From the NCBI GenBank assembly GCA_037976565.1, contig CP137666.1:1393495-1457494 (forward strand): 64,000 bases of DNA. Direction: 5' to 3'. Every line of letters begins with the position of its first letter. The first letter of the stretch is position 1. This document shows, one piece after another, positions 44,001 through 59,000 of the stretch. The DNA is from Mesocentrotus franciscanus. Lineage: Eukaryota; Echinodermata; Echinoidea; Camarodonta; Strongylocentrotidae. A model generated the notes under the pieces. That model saw nothing but the letters and a program-made list of their open reading frames with translations, had not been told where the DNA came from and did no database searches. A program made the translations under genes and the position numbers.

Positions 44001-47000
44001 GAGAAATTATTTGCTCTATATATTTAGAGTTCCGTGATGTAAAAACATATTGCAAGTTTGAGTGCACAAAACGGTGAAGGCACTTGTTGGCAGACAAGTC
44101 GTTGCGCTTGCTTTGAATTTGATGTGCATGCAAGTGAACTCTTAAGTTCTGCCTGATCATTCTTTTGATATAAATCTCCCTCCCTTTTTTTGGCACCAGA
44201 CTTTCATTTGTTAAAAGTTTTGATGTCTCATATAGCCTTGGTGGATAAATTTATGTTTTGAAACAATATTAATTTTGTTTGGTCCGTTTAAAGGTCTACT
44301 TAATTTACCAAATACGAAACAACACATGGTGATCATAGGTAAGTCTATCAGCATCAGTACAAAGAAAATAATGCGTTCGATAACTTGATCTTCATGTTAT
44401 ACAAACAACATGTAGGTCCTGACATTTAATTTGACAAACTGTGGCCAATACCAGACCTGCGATGAGTGCATTGGAGGCAATGGAGGAAATGGAGGAAATG
44501 ATGGAGGCCCTTACTGTGGGTGGTGTACTCTAGAAGCAATGTGAGTGCTTTTGTACAAATGGGGGAAATGGTGGAGACTCTTACTATAGATGGTATACTC
44601 AAGAACAGCTTGTCAACCTTTTATAATGAGGCCTACTATGGATGTAAAACACGACACACATAAAATAGAGAATGAATTATGTGGTAATTGTGCAATGGCA
44701 TATCTAGGTAATTATTGCACCCCGGTGGCCTAACAATTGCACCCCACTCCCCTGTCTAAACTATCAACTGTTCAAGTGAGTGACCAAAGCAAATAAGCGT
44801 TAGAATCCCATTTCTAATCCTAAAACACATTTTTCTTGTGAATTTTACACATTATGGGCGTATGGTCTTATTGCCACGAGGAGGGGGGGGGGGCTGAGGA
44901 CACTGGCTGAATCTTAACCACCCTGTGTATACATGTAAAAGAAGAAAAGAAACTATATATAAAAAAAAAATCGTCATCAAAATACTCTTCATATGATACT
45001 AAAAATGTATTTAGAATTGGATTATTGAATCCCTTGCAATCTAACGGAGGAATTTCTAATTTTGAACATCAGTAAGAGGTCTTCTGTTCGCTTCTTTGAA
45101 TGGGATGCAAAATTAATGAAATCTCAGGAGAACTAAAGTTGAGGAATTATTTTAGCAAGGTAACCAAAAGTTAAGATTTCTTGTAAACGTTGAACCATTG
45201 GAAAGATTGTTGAGGATGCAATATTAAACAAAATTATGTTACATTATATTTATAGGGAGAATAAGCAACGAGACTGATTAGATATTTTGAACTCTATGTA
45301 TAAAGTGTATTCAACTGGGGCGCATGAGTACTAAATTCTGAACAACATATGCGAGGGAGAAAAGGCAACCGATATTAAGAAATTTGTGCAGTTTATATCC
45401 TCAAAAAGTCTGTTTCCAATGCACGTCATTCTGCATTTAGAGTTTAATAAAAGTAAAAATCATCTATGGATGATCTTGTTTCTACACATCAAGACTAATG
45501 AATTGATTTTCTATACTCCATTCTAAAGGTGCACAAAATATGAGGCATGCCCATTACGTGATGAGTCAACTCGATGGTTATCATACAATGCCTTACAGTG
45601 TGTATCTATCTCAGATGTCCAGCCAACCAGTCTGCCTTATCATCAGACACAACAAGAAGTAAATACAGTTATGATTTCACTTTTTCAGAGTTCCTCTTCC
45701 CTTCCCCATGTTAATGCTAGTGTGAATACTTTAATAATAATGATAATAGTTGCATTTTATATAGCGCCTTTTCCACTGAATACAAAGCGCTTTGAGATGT
45801 CATCCATGAGTCAGTATTGGAGTTAAACTATAATATACAAGTTACCTAGCTTTAAAGGTGATTAACAAATAGTACTATATGTAAATATCAGTTACAAGTG
45901 AAACTTGACTAGCTTATTTGAGACTCTACCTACAGAAACTGCTGGCATGATCAGTTATCCAAAGTATCAACAATAATATTATTAACCTATTCATGATAAC
46001 ATTTCAAATTCCATAGCCAGGGATTGAGGTTCAGTATTAAAATCAAAAGCAATAACATGAACAATGGCATGTGAGAATTCCTGTGCATGTGAGTCCTGTT
46101 CACAAATCTTTTTCTCCATTCTTGTTATAGATTACCATCACAGTGCAACAGCTCCCAGATCTTAGGAGCAATTTTCAATACATGTGTGCCTTTAACTCTT
46201 ATGAGGTCTGTGCTACAACTAACGGTAATACTGTCACCTGTACATCCCCTCCTGCAAACAGCATACCTACAATTCCAGATGGATGTAAGTACATGTAAAG
46301 ATGAATGTGTATCAGTGTGCATTGTACATGTAAATGTGCATTGTCTTTGCAAATTTAATGACAGTTGAGTAGGTATTTTTTATTGCCATCTGAATATATA
46401 ACATGTGCTTACTATTGATATGTAAAAAAGGACCAATACCTGAAATATGGTAAATCTTTTGTTATCTAACGTATTTATTTATATTGCTGTTGACATTTTG
46501 AAAGGCAACTCATTGAAACACAAGAGACATGCAGGATCCCACAAAGTAGATTGAGTTGAATGTTGAACACAAGGTGAAGTGTCTCCTTGATTAGAGACCT
46601 TCCCATCGTATAAAGGTGTTAAGAGGTTTATGAAATAATGTACATGTAGGACTGATGTAATTACAATGTATTTCTCTCAGTACCTAGTGGCCCTTTAATA
46701 ATCTGTTTAATTTTCTTCGTCGTCGGTTACCACTGACCCTAAAAATATAATTGTCATAAGACAAACAGTAAAAAGTTGTTCATCAGCCTTCACTTATACG
46801 TGATTTTGTCTGCATTAAAATGATTAGTATGTTTAACATTTCTTTTCATTTGCTTGCTAGTGTACTTTTTGCAACTGTCTCTGTCTATTGTTTCAACTGA
46901 AACGGATGTCAACCTTGCGACCACAGATTTCTTCTTCTTTGATTGCAGTGTCATTAAATCGTAAGTTCTTGAACTTGTATCTAGTTGTTCTTGTTGGTAT

Positions 47001-50000
47001 TGGGGTTGTTGGTAATGATAATACACACGGGTACACATTAAAACATGGAACATATGGTTAATTGCTTAGTACATGGTTTTGGCTCAGAAATTCAGAACTT
47101 ACTTTTATGAACAGTTTTCGATTCCCTTATCTAGATCTCATAGTAAGGAATAAAGAAGGCCTGTGCTTTTGCATGAATTGATTATGTATAGAAATATTTA
47201 GAACTTTATTCACAAGATCAAAAAGTCTGCATTTACGAGCACCACAATTTTGAATGAGGCTCTACCCATTTTGATATTTGGCTTATTCATGACAACCCAC
47301 CCCACAGTTATATGAACATGGAACATCCTATCAATTAGACTGCTTAATGTTATATTACTACAATAAGTACGATATTTTGATAACCTTTATCATAATTGGA
47401 TCATGAATTATAAAGAATATCATATGTTTAAGAATAAACATCTATTTTTATTCATGTATTTTTTTATTTTATTTTTTTTACTGTGCTTGCTCCATATATA
47501 TTTTGTGTAGTCGTTTTTTTATGGTGGAACTTAAGATAGTGAACTGTCACAGAATTTGAGATTTATTACGAGGCATATTTTGAAATCTACCGATAACTAA
47601 TAACTGAACAGGAGTACATTGTAATCATTTCATTGTACATGTATAATGATCAAATTAGAACTTCAGGCAGTATTGTAGAAAGGATTTGACTTGCATCATT
47701 GGAAATAGTCATATAGTTTTGGTATTAGTTTTAAAACAATAGTAATTTTCAATTTCTTGCAGATGTTTATCTTGTGTTACGACCCCTTTTCCATGTGACT
47801 GGTGTGTTTATGACAACAAATGTACAGACGATAGCAGCTCATGTCAGACAGGAGATACAGTCGTTATTGGAGTAAATGTAAGCACTTCATGCAGGGCTGC
47901 TCATTTTCAAGCAAAGCCTGAATTCAGGCTATGAACGTGTTTTCATGCCATAGTTTAAGCTTTCCTATGGTACAAAATAGCTCATTGTAGATAGTTTTCA
48001 GGCCCTCTCATAAATTATGTCTGGCATCCTAAAGGAAGGAAAGGTACATTTATTAACACAAAGGTTAATATTTCTTGATCAAATGGTATTTACAAATATA
48101 TCTCCTTTGCTTTTGGGGGGCTTTATGTTGCTAATCCTATATCAGGAAGCCAACCTTAAATGTGTGAACAACTGTTTATAATGCACATGCATAGACTAAA
48201 TGCACAAGTTTAAGTAATGAATTTAACTGCTCATTTAAGCATGCAGATCTTGCTTGCTTTATTACTACATGTACCCGAATGATATTATTAAACATTTTTA
48301 TAGCACACATATGCACCGAGCAAGGGGCTCAAGGTTACTGATTTCCGTGCTCACATGTTACCTGTATGTTTGTCTCTATAGAATCCTGATGGTTCTGGAA
48401 ACAAAGGACAGGGGTTTTGCCCTCAGCTGCTTGGAGCAACAGAAGCGTTTCTCATACCAGTCGGTATTCCTTCTGGCTACTCACTCTCTGCAAGGAACCT
48501 TCCTACAGATCCGTCAAAGGTAATTATATTATTATCATGCTAGTAGACCTAAAAGAGATTCACTTGTGCATTTATCGAAAACCATGTGGTGGAAGTGGAC
48601 TTACATTATATGTAATACATCACTACCACGGCTAGTGCTTACAGGTTAAGTCACGATCAGAAAAGAACAATACTTGACTTAAATCTGCCAGTATGAATAG
48701 TATATGGCATTTACACACACGTACATTTATCTTAAACTTCAGACGAGTACATATTTTGGATTGAAGTAATGTACATTACAGTTGTTCAATTTTCTCCAAT
48801 GAAAAGACTTTGGTTTCCTTATTATTTCTAATAAGAACAACGTACATTATGATTAACAAGAATACGTAGTACATTCCCGACTGACCCGACTTTATTCTGT
48901 ATGTTTGGCACGTACATAAAACATCCATGCATACAAGTGCTGATTGTACCAAGTTGCTAAACATATCTTTGAAATAACATGAATTTTTGTATATTTCCAG
49001 GGCCTAGTAACATATGAGTGCATCCTTGACATTGAAGGAGAAGAAGTGAGAGTATCCAGTACCACTTTTACTGAAACCTACATTCTCTGCAATGATAAAC
49101 AGGTAAAATCTCAAGTAATGCTCAACCCCAGCATTTATCACAACTTTAACAGTAACATATGATTTTCCAATAACATGAAAATAATGACGTATTGTGCAAG
49201 TATTCATGGATATATATATAGTCATAAAGTTGACTCTAAAAAATAGTTAACATCAATGGTATGGCAAATTAAATTTACATACGAAAAATAAATGGTTATG
49301 TTGTCATTCAAAGAGTAGTTTTATTTTTCAACCTTACTTGTCATTCATTTGTAACAGATAAAGATTACTGAGTTACCAGATATAATTCCTTTTGTTTTCC
49401 AACTACTATTTGGTTACTGCTAAAATTACCGAAGAGACGATTGATACTACAAAATCAAAGAATAGCAGTGAATAAAGACATGCTGAAACTTTTCGTTGTG
49501 CACATAGTTCCTTTAGTTTCCATTTATGTTGCCTGATTTCGGCTTACTGTTCCTTCTTGTGGTTTACTCCGATGAGTGGAAGACCAAAAGCTTCAGTATG
49601 TATCTATTCACTGCTATTCTTACTGGTAAACTACTTGTATATCCAAATTCTATGATATACATATTTCTTAAGTCTTTATTTGCTATGGAATGAAACCCCG
49701 ACATTGCCACATTTTTAAAGTAAATGATACAGCTTCATATTACTTGTGCCAAAGTAAAGTGTGGTGTTCCCCGTTTGTTCCACTAGTTGACCATAGCGAG
49801 AAAAGGGTTGAAACGATGTTTACAGATTTGCACTGCAAGTCCCATCTACTTCCAGACAGCTTCTCTTCCCTTCTTTTGTCATAACATTGTGTTTTATTGT
49901 TTATTTTCAGTACATGTACAATGAAAATATCCTCGAGAAGAATGTCACTGTTTCTGTACAGTGGAACGGAGAGAACAGCATAGATGGCCTGTCAGAAACG

Positions 50001-53000
50001 CATGGTTAGCCAATAGATGTCCAACATATAATAATCATGTAACGTTTTACAAGGAGTCAATGGAAAATTATTAAATGTTATTTTAGACAGGTGATATTGG
50101 ATTTTCATATTTGAAAGAGTTGATCCAAAATAAGTATTCAAAAGTTTCTGCTTCAAATATTACATCTGTAAACATATTGCATGTTGAAATCTTGAAATTG
50201 CACTCTAAATTATCATAAAACTGAATTGTGTGTAAACCAGAAGACAAACGTGAGGAAACTGAGGCAAGCCCAGATGCTAATTCTGAGTTAATTTTTCATT
50301 AGAACAATTTTCCTTTTGAGTTTTGTAAATATTGTAATTAAAAACTATTAGAATGTGTCATGAACAAGTACACCTGTGCATGCAGTTTTGGGGATAAATT
50401 TACTTCTTCTGTAATAACGTATCTTTTTGTGATTGTACCCGGAGGGGTATTATTATTTCCACTCTTTATCGCTGTAGTATTTTGAGAAGATGGTCAGCCT
50501 TAACCCTAATAAGGCCGGGCTATTTGAGTTCTTAATACGGCGGGGGCATTATGGCCCCCTAAGATCTCGGCCGTGAAACGGCCGATCGCCGCGAAAATTT
50601 GCATGCATGTCAAGTGAAGTGTATAGAATACTATAGCAATTTCAATTTTTTGAAAAATTACTCATTTGCATATTTATGGTAAATTATGCAAATAAGGTCA
50701 AAAATTCATATTTTTACCCATAAATCATATATTCTTCATATTTAAGCTTTCTTTTCCACTACATATATTTGTTAGACCATTTGGAATAATAATACGAAAT
50801 TTTTTTGGAAAGCTAGGTTATTCCTTATGTTATCTCTTGTTTTGATAATTTCTTATGTATTTCATTGTTTTTTAACTTATGTATTTTATTGTTTTTGTTA
50901 TTTTATTTCATTTCTAACTATAATTTAACTATTTTGACCCCAAAACAAACACCTAAACTTTAAACAAGACCAAATAACCAATGTTTTATCTCTTTTAGGA
51001 AAAATGATATTTCCATATGTTTTGTACACAAATCACGAAAATGAGCGATTTTCGGGCCGACATGTAAAGACAAAAGGTCACGTGACTTTGTAACGGTAGG
51101 TCCGATTTTCAAAAAAATGTTTTAAAAGATGCGCAAGACTCGAAAGAATAAAGTCATGAAGCGGCGGGGCGTCATCCGTATGCGTTCCCGAACAATCAGA
51201 AAAATCGCGGAGGGGGCCATGATGGCCCCCCCCCGGCCTTATTAGAGTTAAGGATTGATAATGAACCATTTTCAATATCAAAATTCTTACAATAAGGGAA
51301 AGTATGGGTATGTAGTCTGGCACCAGTTACATGACAGGAGTGTTCTTGTGAATGCTCTTGCATGGTTAAATAGTCTTTCCAAAAATGTAATTGTGAAATT
51401 GTACCAATTATTAAATCAGTAAAAAATGAGTCTGAAGAAAGAGTAGACTTCTGAGCTGCATGTAATGGATATTTGTTAATGAAGGTCTCTTGTTTTGTTG
51501 AATTGCAGTCACCCTTTACAAGTGTTCAGTTAACAGTGGAAGTTGCAGTCGATGCCTTTCCCAAGAAGTAACTCCATCCATCTTGAAGTGTGGTTGGTGT
51601 GGTGATGACTGCAATGTCATTCAGAGTTATGTTTGTCAGAACAACCAGTTTCTCCATCAGAATGAGACGCAGTTGTGTTCAGCACCAGTTATCACTGATG
51701 TAAGAGAATATTTGTTCATACAGGATAGAAATGCGAACTATTATGTCGTTCAGACATGTCACGGTAAACCGCAGTGGTTCTTTTATGATGACGTAAGTGT
51801 AAAAACGCTTCACATTTCTGCATGTTATAACACATGCAGAGCTTATAAAGTGAATATTCGTATGACCTTTGTTGCGCGCAGGTGTCATTCATGTACACGT
51901 TAAAAAAACACTATGGCTTACCGCGGCTTATCTGAACGATCCTTTATACAGCTAGAAAAACTAGTATTTATTTCATAAACATGTACATATAATTAGTATT
52001 CATTATAAGGAATCTTGTATTTGACACATGATGAGAACAAACAAAACAACAACATTCTAAAATTTGGAATTATTCCTTTTGATGGTAGTGATAGACGGAG
52101 GTAGGCCTATTACAATATAAAGAGATGTGGTGGGATCAATTTATTATTTCATTTTTCTTTTCTTTAAGTTTGACCCCTTGTCAGGTCCTATCAATGGCCG
52201 TACAAGATTAGAAATCATCGGAACCGACATAGGAGTGGTATTTGATGATGTACTTCAAATTCTTATTCAAGACTTGGAGTGTTATTTGAACAACATGGGT
52301 GAATATTACCAGCCAGGACAGAGGTAAATCTATTTATTTCCCTTTTTCTGACTGATGTATATTAAATATTGTCACAATGTATTTTTAAAATTTTTTGTAC
52401 AGTTGTACATACATGTTTATATTGACCTTGTTAAAGTTGTAATTATTTGTTTATAGAATGTGGAATAAGTAAAATGCATTTCATCAGGTATACAACTGCA
52501 AGTAATAGTGTTACAAACCTGTTACAAACAAAGTAATCTGCATATATTTATTTATGTTTTGACGCACTTTTGAAGGTCTTCTTCTGAGGTTGATTTCTTT
52601 TATCTTACATAAAATCTTTCAAAGAAAAATGAAACAAACTTAAGAAAAGTGTGATATTTGTTTATTGCATATATTTTGAAAGAATAGTAGGGCCAGGGTT
52701 TCACTTGAATGCATTTGAGTAGTTATTCTGTCCCTGTGCCAAGACACACTAATGCTGTGTTTGATGATGATTTTTTTTTTACCTGACTGCTAAGAAAGCA
52801 TGTATATGCTTGCAAGTAAACCGTCAGGGACCGATTGCTCTGAGTCCTCTCCGAGGGACTTGGTAATGAGAATTAAATCCTTAAGAAATGGTACGAGCGC
52901 ATTGACTTAATTTCGAACCCGGGATGTCCTGCTTTAATACGAGACCACCGCTCTATCAATGAGCCATTACGCCTCCTCAGATGCAATGCAATGTAAATTA

Positions 53001-56000
53001 GTTGATAATAATAATAATGATAGTCACATTTGTATAGCACTTATACTGCGTTTTTAAGCATGTTAGATTTTAATGATTATTACCCCAGTCATTGGATTCC
53101 ATTGATAATCCACACGTGATAGTGCACAAGCGCCGCTTCCTGGGGATTTTTCCGGCCAGGCGCCATTTTAAAAGTACTCACATGCCAACCCAACTACATT
53201 AATGTTCGCATCCCATTGGGTACTTATTTAACACCAAGGTGGAGAGTGGAAAATGTAGATAAATATCTTGCCAAAGGACATAAGTGACGTGGCAGGACTA
53301 GAACCACGAACAGTGGCGGATCTACGGGGAGGGGGCGGGGTTAGGGGTTTGAACCCCTTGGGCTGCCAAGTGAAAATGTGCTGTGCATTGAAAAACGCCA
53401 TCATGTGTCCAGACCCACAGTATCCGCATCGTCATTGGGTCAACCCCTTAGCAAAAAGCTAGATCCGCCCCTGACGAACAATGTGATCCACAGTCTGATG
53501 ACTTATCCTTTAGACCATGACACCTCTACACGTTAAACCGGATATGGGTTCATGAGGACTATTCTGCTGGTGAAACTGATAAATTGAGTCTGTTTAGTTA
53601 ATACAAGGTATGTCAGGGATAACATGCCTTCAGTATATTTCCGTGTAAAGTAATGATCTTGCAATGCTTTTTATGTAGTTGTGCCAGTAAATAGAGATAA
53701 TAATATTGGCTATTTGTATGGCGCTCATATCCACCACCTCCAATATTACCTAGCTCTAGCCAGGCTACCAATTTCGGTGCTCACAGCATTCAAGAAATTC
53801 TTTCCTACCGGTGCTCTTTTAAAACCTGGGTGGAGAGTGGTTAATGTCTATTGTGTAGATTAATGTCTTGCCAAAGGACGTTAGTGCTGAGACAGGGATT
53901 CAAACCCTGTACCATGTGGTTCACAGTCTGGAGACTTGTCCATTTGCCCAAAACACCTCTTGTATAATTTCTTTACTTGAATGTTCTATATATAAGTGCG
54001 AGAATTCTCAACTCTGACATGACATAACATATATATATATATATATGAAGTCTTGTAACTGTCAAGATTATACAATGACATTTTTAGGTTAAAATATATA
54101 TTTGAGGGTCACAAGGTCATCGGTCAAATGACACAGGGCTGTATTGTCCAATAAAATTACACTGTTACTGTGAATTCACATGTCATATGTTATTGTCCTT
54201 CTTTATTATTGTTTTTTATGCCTCCGCCCACCGAAAGTGGTGCCCGAGGCATTATGTTATTGGATTGCCCGTCCCTCCCGCTTTCTCGTCAACGCGATAT
54301 TTCAAGAACCACTTGAGATATGAACTGCAAACTTGATGAAAGTATGTATCACCATGGGAAGACAATCTGATTAGATTTTGGAATAACTAAGTCAAAGGTC
54401 ACAATGGTCAACTTATGAAATTCCAGGTATTCGCCTAGTTATCGCAATATCTCAAGAACTAATAGAGATATGAGGCTCGAACTCGGTGATAATATATATA
54501 TCACCATGGGAAGACAATATGATTATAATTTGGAGTAACTAGGTCAAAGGTCACAGAGGTCAACCTATGAAATTCCAGGTTTTCGCCTAGTTATCGCGAT
54601 ATCTCAAGAACCACTAGAGATATGAGGCTCAAACTTTGGGGTATTATGTATCAAAATACCAAGATAATCTGATTAGATTTTTGGTTCAAATGTCAAAGGT
54701 TACCGAGGTCATTTTCTGAAATAACAGGTTTTACCCTTGCTTTTGCGATATATAAAGAAATACAAGAGATAGGCTTTTCGTTTTCATTATGGAAATATTT
54801 CCATGCATTTCGTATACTGAATTTAGGGCGGAGGCATATAGGAGACGCAGTCGCATTTGTCTTGTTTGTTTTTGTTTTTCAGTGTAAGTTGTATGGCAGA
54901 CATATCTACTGAAGTAATATCAGGAAGCATTGAAATCACGGTGGCGTCAGGGGAAGGAAATAAGACAGGGCAGAGCACTACAGAATTTCAGTATAGGGTG
55001 AGTAAGATGAAAACCTGTCATTTTGGTACTAGAGGCTTTTTTTAATGTGGTGTATGTTTGAATTGAATTGAATTGAATGTAATGGTTAACATGACAAACA
55101 AAAACAAAAAACAGGCGCTGGAATACATTAATGATGTTATAAAAGTCTGAATGTAGACTTTAATATTGATTATTATACATGTAGCCGAAGTATTGGGATA
55201 TGATTGTTGAGTGAAGCAATGGAAATATAGCATACGATGGACATGTTTACATAGTCTGATTTTTCAGGAATTCTTATTATAATTGCACCGATAAGCTCTT
55301 TTTACATATGTTCATGTATATTCTAAAAATGTTTTAATTCTTTCATGGGAGGGAATTTAATGATCAAAAATTCACTGTCAATAGTTGTTATATCGAGATG
55401 TAAACAGATAGATGTATTGATATGTTTGAACATAAATTTCATCTCATATCCCTTGAAATACAAGTATTATTATTATAACATGTTGTGGTCTCCGATAGGA
55501 TCCTATGATCACAGGGTTTAATCCTAGAGAAGGACCAGTGGCAGGGGGCACAGAAATCACTATCAGTGGCATGTACTTGGACACTGGAAGGGACATTACT
55601 GCAAGATTCAGAGATGCAGATTGCGTAGAGATGTAAGTATTGTGTATTGCATTCAATGCTTGTTGTAATTATTTTGTAAATTCCACCATAAGCCTTTACT
55701 GTTTAAACTTTAATTGTTATTATAAGTAATGAAACGCGTTAGAACATTGAGAAGAATTTGTATAGCTCATGGGCCGTGAGAAATATTTCAGTGCACGCAT
55801 TTTTTCATTGATACCATTTTAGAATATTGTGTAATGAATATGTGAACTATCCATTCATGATTAAAGGCTCCATGAATTCAAACAAATATCAGACAGAGAT
55901 TAAGAGAATAGAAGTACATTCAATTTGTAAGTGGATATTATTTGTTATTTTGAAGTTCTTTTCAAGACACAATCGCAACCTGCATCACAAGCAGCATACC

Positions 56001-59000
56001 AGAGAATGAACAGGTTCCTGTAACCTTGACCATGGCATTTGATGGAGTAGAAAGACAATTCACCGATTACACCTTTACCTACATGCCAAATCCACGGATT
56101 GAAGATATTGATAGGACAACATCTATCATGTCGTAAGTAACATGAAATATAAATTTTCTTTTTTTTTCATCGTCAATTTTCATTTATTTACTTGTTTACT
56201 CAGTCAAAATAAGCATTTGGGGGAATCACTTTATCGTAGAATTAGGACTCAAATTGAAACATATTCTTGTAAATTTCATAAAAGATTAGACTGAAGATTT
56301 GAAAGTTTTGGTATTTTTGAAAGTAGAGATAACAAGTGATATTAACAATTGCCCTTTGGCAATGTAGTAATGTGTGATCTTATGCATAGAGGACTCTACC
56401 TTTGTTTAAGAAATCATTAAAAATATCCCTGTTCATATTTTATTGATAGAATATATTTGTTTATCCATAAAGCAGCATGGTTAACATATTTTTCCATGTT
56501 TATGTTCCACCAAAAACATGGAGAAGAGGGATTATATTGACTACTTTGCATTATGTATAAAAACAATTGGTAAAGAACTCCATGGTATGACATCCATACA
56601 TCATAATTGGTTAACGATTAAGAGATATTTCATATAATGAGTGAGTTCAACAGTGACAAAAAAATCTAACCCTCTTTGTCTTTGTTACATTTCTCTGAAG
56701 CTTTCGTTGATCTGTGTCTCCAATTTAGCTTCGGCCTAAACAAACATCTAAACATGTAAATAATAAAGTGTATCATTATTTTTCATAGATACTTACATGT
56801 ATATAGATTGACAATTTGTTAGTTTTTTTCTTTTCATTTTACAATTGACCAAATGTTATAAAGCATTCCCTGTCTGTAATTATCACATATGACTGTTTTC
56901 TTATTTATAGGTGTTATTTGAAGCTTACCTTGAATCTATGTTTTTTTCAACAGAGGAGGTCTCGATATCACACTAACTGGCGTAAGATTCTATCTGATCC
57001 AAGAACCCAGGATTGTTGTTACATCTCTCACAAGTAATGCAAGCAACTCTGAGGTATGATATGCATTCACTATATATCATTCAAGTCCCGTTACTGGTAA
57101 AGGGTATCAATCATCAACAAATATTTTGCTCTGTATGTGAGGGAATTTATCGGGTTATAGTATATTAAAAAATATGAGCTTCAAATATTACTTCTACAAA
57201 GAGATGTGGCAATTTTGAATACAACCATTAAACAAAGAAGTAACTTGTGAAAAGATTATTTGATTTTTGCTGTACATGCTCTAATAGTACATGTGCATTG
57301 TATAAGGCATACTAGTCCTTGTGTAGGGTATTATATTATCCTTCATTTCTTTCATACTCCTTAATTGTTTAATAGCCCGTAGAATGCTGTGTTAAAGAGA
57401 AGGTTAATTGCGAGTTCTGGGAAGAGGTTAACAATAATTTGTGAGCGTTATCATTGTTATTATGCAAGTGTGGAAGAACATCAGATAAAACATGTTCCCT
57501 GAAAAGCATGGCTCTTCAAATGCCTTCATAATCTAAATATGGCATGTAACAGCATAAAATCGGGACGGATTTTTATGCCACATGTTCGTGTAGTCCCATA
57601 TACATCTTTCTGTGTACAGTGCTTGTAACTTTACCAAGACCGGACCAAATTTCTTATCATTTTGATGATTCCAGAACCTTGCAGTACACACCAATACTTA
57701 TATGTTAGATGATCAACCTTTTCTGATCGATTCCACACCGATTCTTTCACAATGCAATCACATGACCAGAACTCAACTTTATCTTTAAAGCCCAAGTCCA
57801 CTCCGATTTTCGAAAAAATATAGCATGTTGTAAATAAATCAAAGGTTAAAACTGCCAAATATCACGGGCGTACTTCAATCAGGTGATTTTTAAGGGCGAT
57901 TTTTGTTTCGGTTATTTCGAGCAAAACATTTAAATTGCTGTACGGATGTGACGTATGCTCCTCACAACGAAAGTGCCAGCAGTATACATTCTGACAATAG
58001 GCTATTTTCGTAATGTAACCAAATTTAATGCATACGTCTTTGTGAAGTGCCTCTATGCAAACTATTTCATTCACCTGATAAGAATAATAGTATTTCAATA
58101 TTCTTATCAGGTGAATGAAATAGTTTGTATCGAGGCACTTCACAAAGACGTATGCATTAAATTTGGTTACATTACGAATCTGTGTTGTGAGGACCCTACT
58201 CATAAAAAATGCATTGTGGGGGAGAACCGGCTCGATTATTAACTTGTTTTTTGCTCATTAAAAAAAAAAAAAGTCTGAGCACCATTTTCCAAAATCAAGT
58301 TATATATGGGCTTTTTAGATTGTTGTCTATCTAATCAGCTCAACTTTTGTGGAGTGGAGTGGACTTGTACTTTAAGCAATGTAGTTTTTTGGTTGATACT
58401 AGACATTTAAGCTATACCCATATATCTTTAGGTGATTGGTACCCATAGATATGTCTGTTGATTGTAAAAGATTGGATGACTATGCTCTTTCTCAGGCATA
58501 CACTTGTACATTGTATTTAGTAACTTTTGGTTCAATTTATTTGACACAGTACTGCTTAGCATACTTTGTATTTGCTTGTACAAGTACATGTATGTTGTTT
58601 GTTTTATATAAAAAATATATGAATTGTTCTGCTATGCATACACTTTTCCATTCGCACGTGCAATTGTTCATCTACAGGTTTATTCCCAAATCTTCTCTTT
58701 GAAATCACATTTGGTTGTGTTCATAAATTATTGGATCTTATAGATTGGCATATTCAAACATGTAATCATAGTGCAATTACATGGAAATGAAATTTTAATA
58801 ATTTGTATATCTTTTGTTCTTTATTCTTTATCAATGCTTTGACATTTATGTCCTAAAGCTCTGCAATGGAACAGAAACCATTCTCACATGTCCAACACCA
58901 AGTTTTCCAGATGATGCTATCCCTGCCAGAAGAAGAAGAGCAACAGATGATGCAATGATGGCGAATTTATCCTTTGAGTTTGATGGATATGTGATTGATT

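Larger units (their letters stand above)
52324..54882 (+). other. Plexin 2 intron rich in SINEs and MITEs
   Basis: 2.6-kb intron between M and N. It holds a tRNA-like segment (about 52,830-52,975), a SINE with a nested MITE (53,003-53,530), another SINE (53,690-53,965), a (TA)n run (54,029-54,044) and a TATGCCTCCGCCC-ended element (54,217-54,838). Confidence 0.75.

Noticed and set aside
52890..52975. Functional tRNA gene on the minus strand
   Set aside because: Box-like sequences are present, but I could not find a full cloverleaf. It fits a SINE head better.
57862..58242. Open frames of about 100 codons on both strands
   Set aside because: They arise from the long palindrome, which makes the two strands nearly the same. 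There is no known domain.
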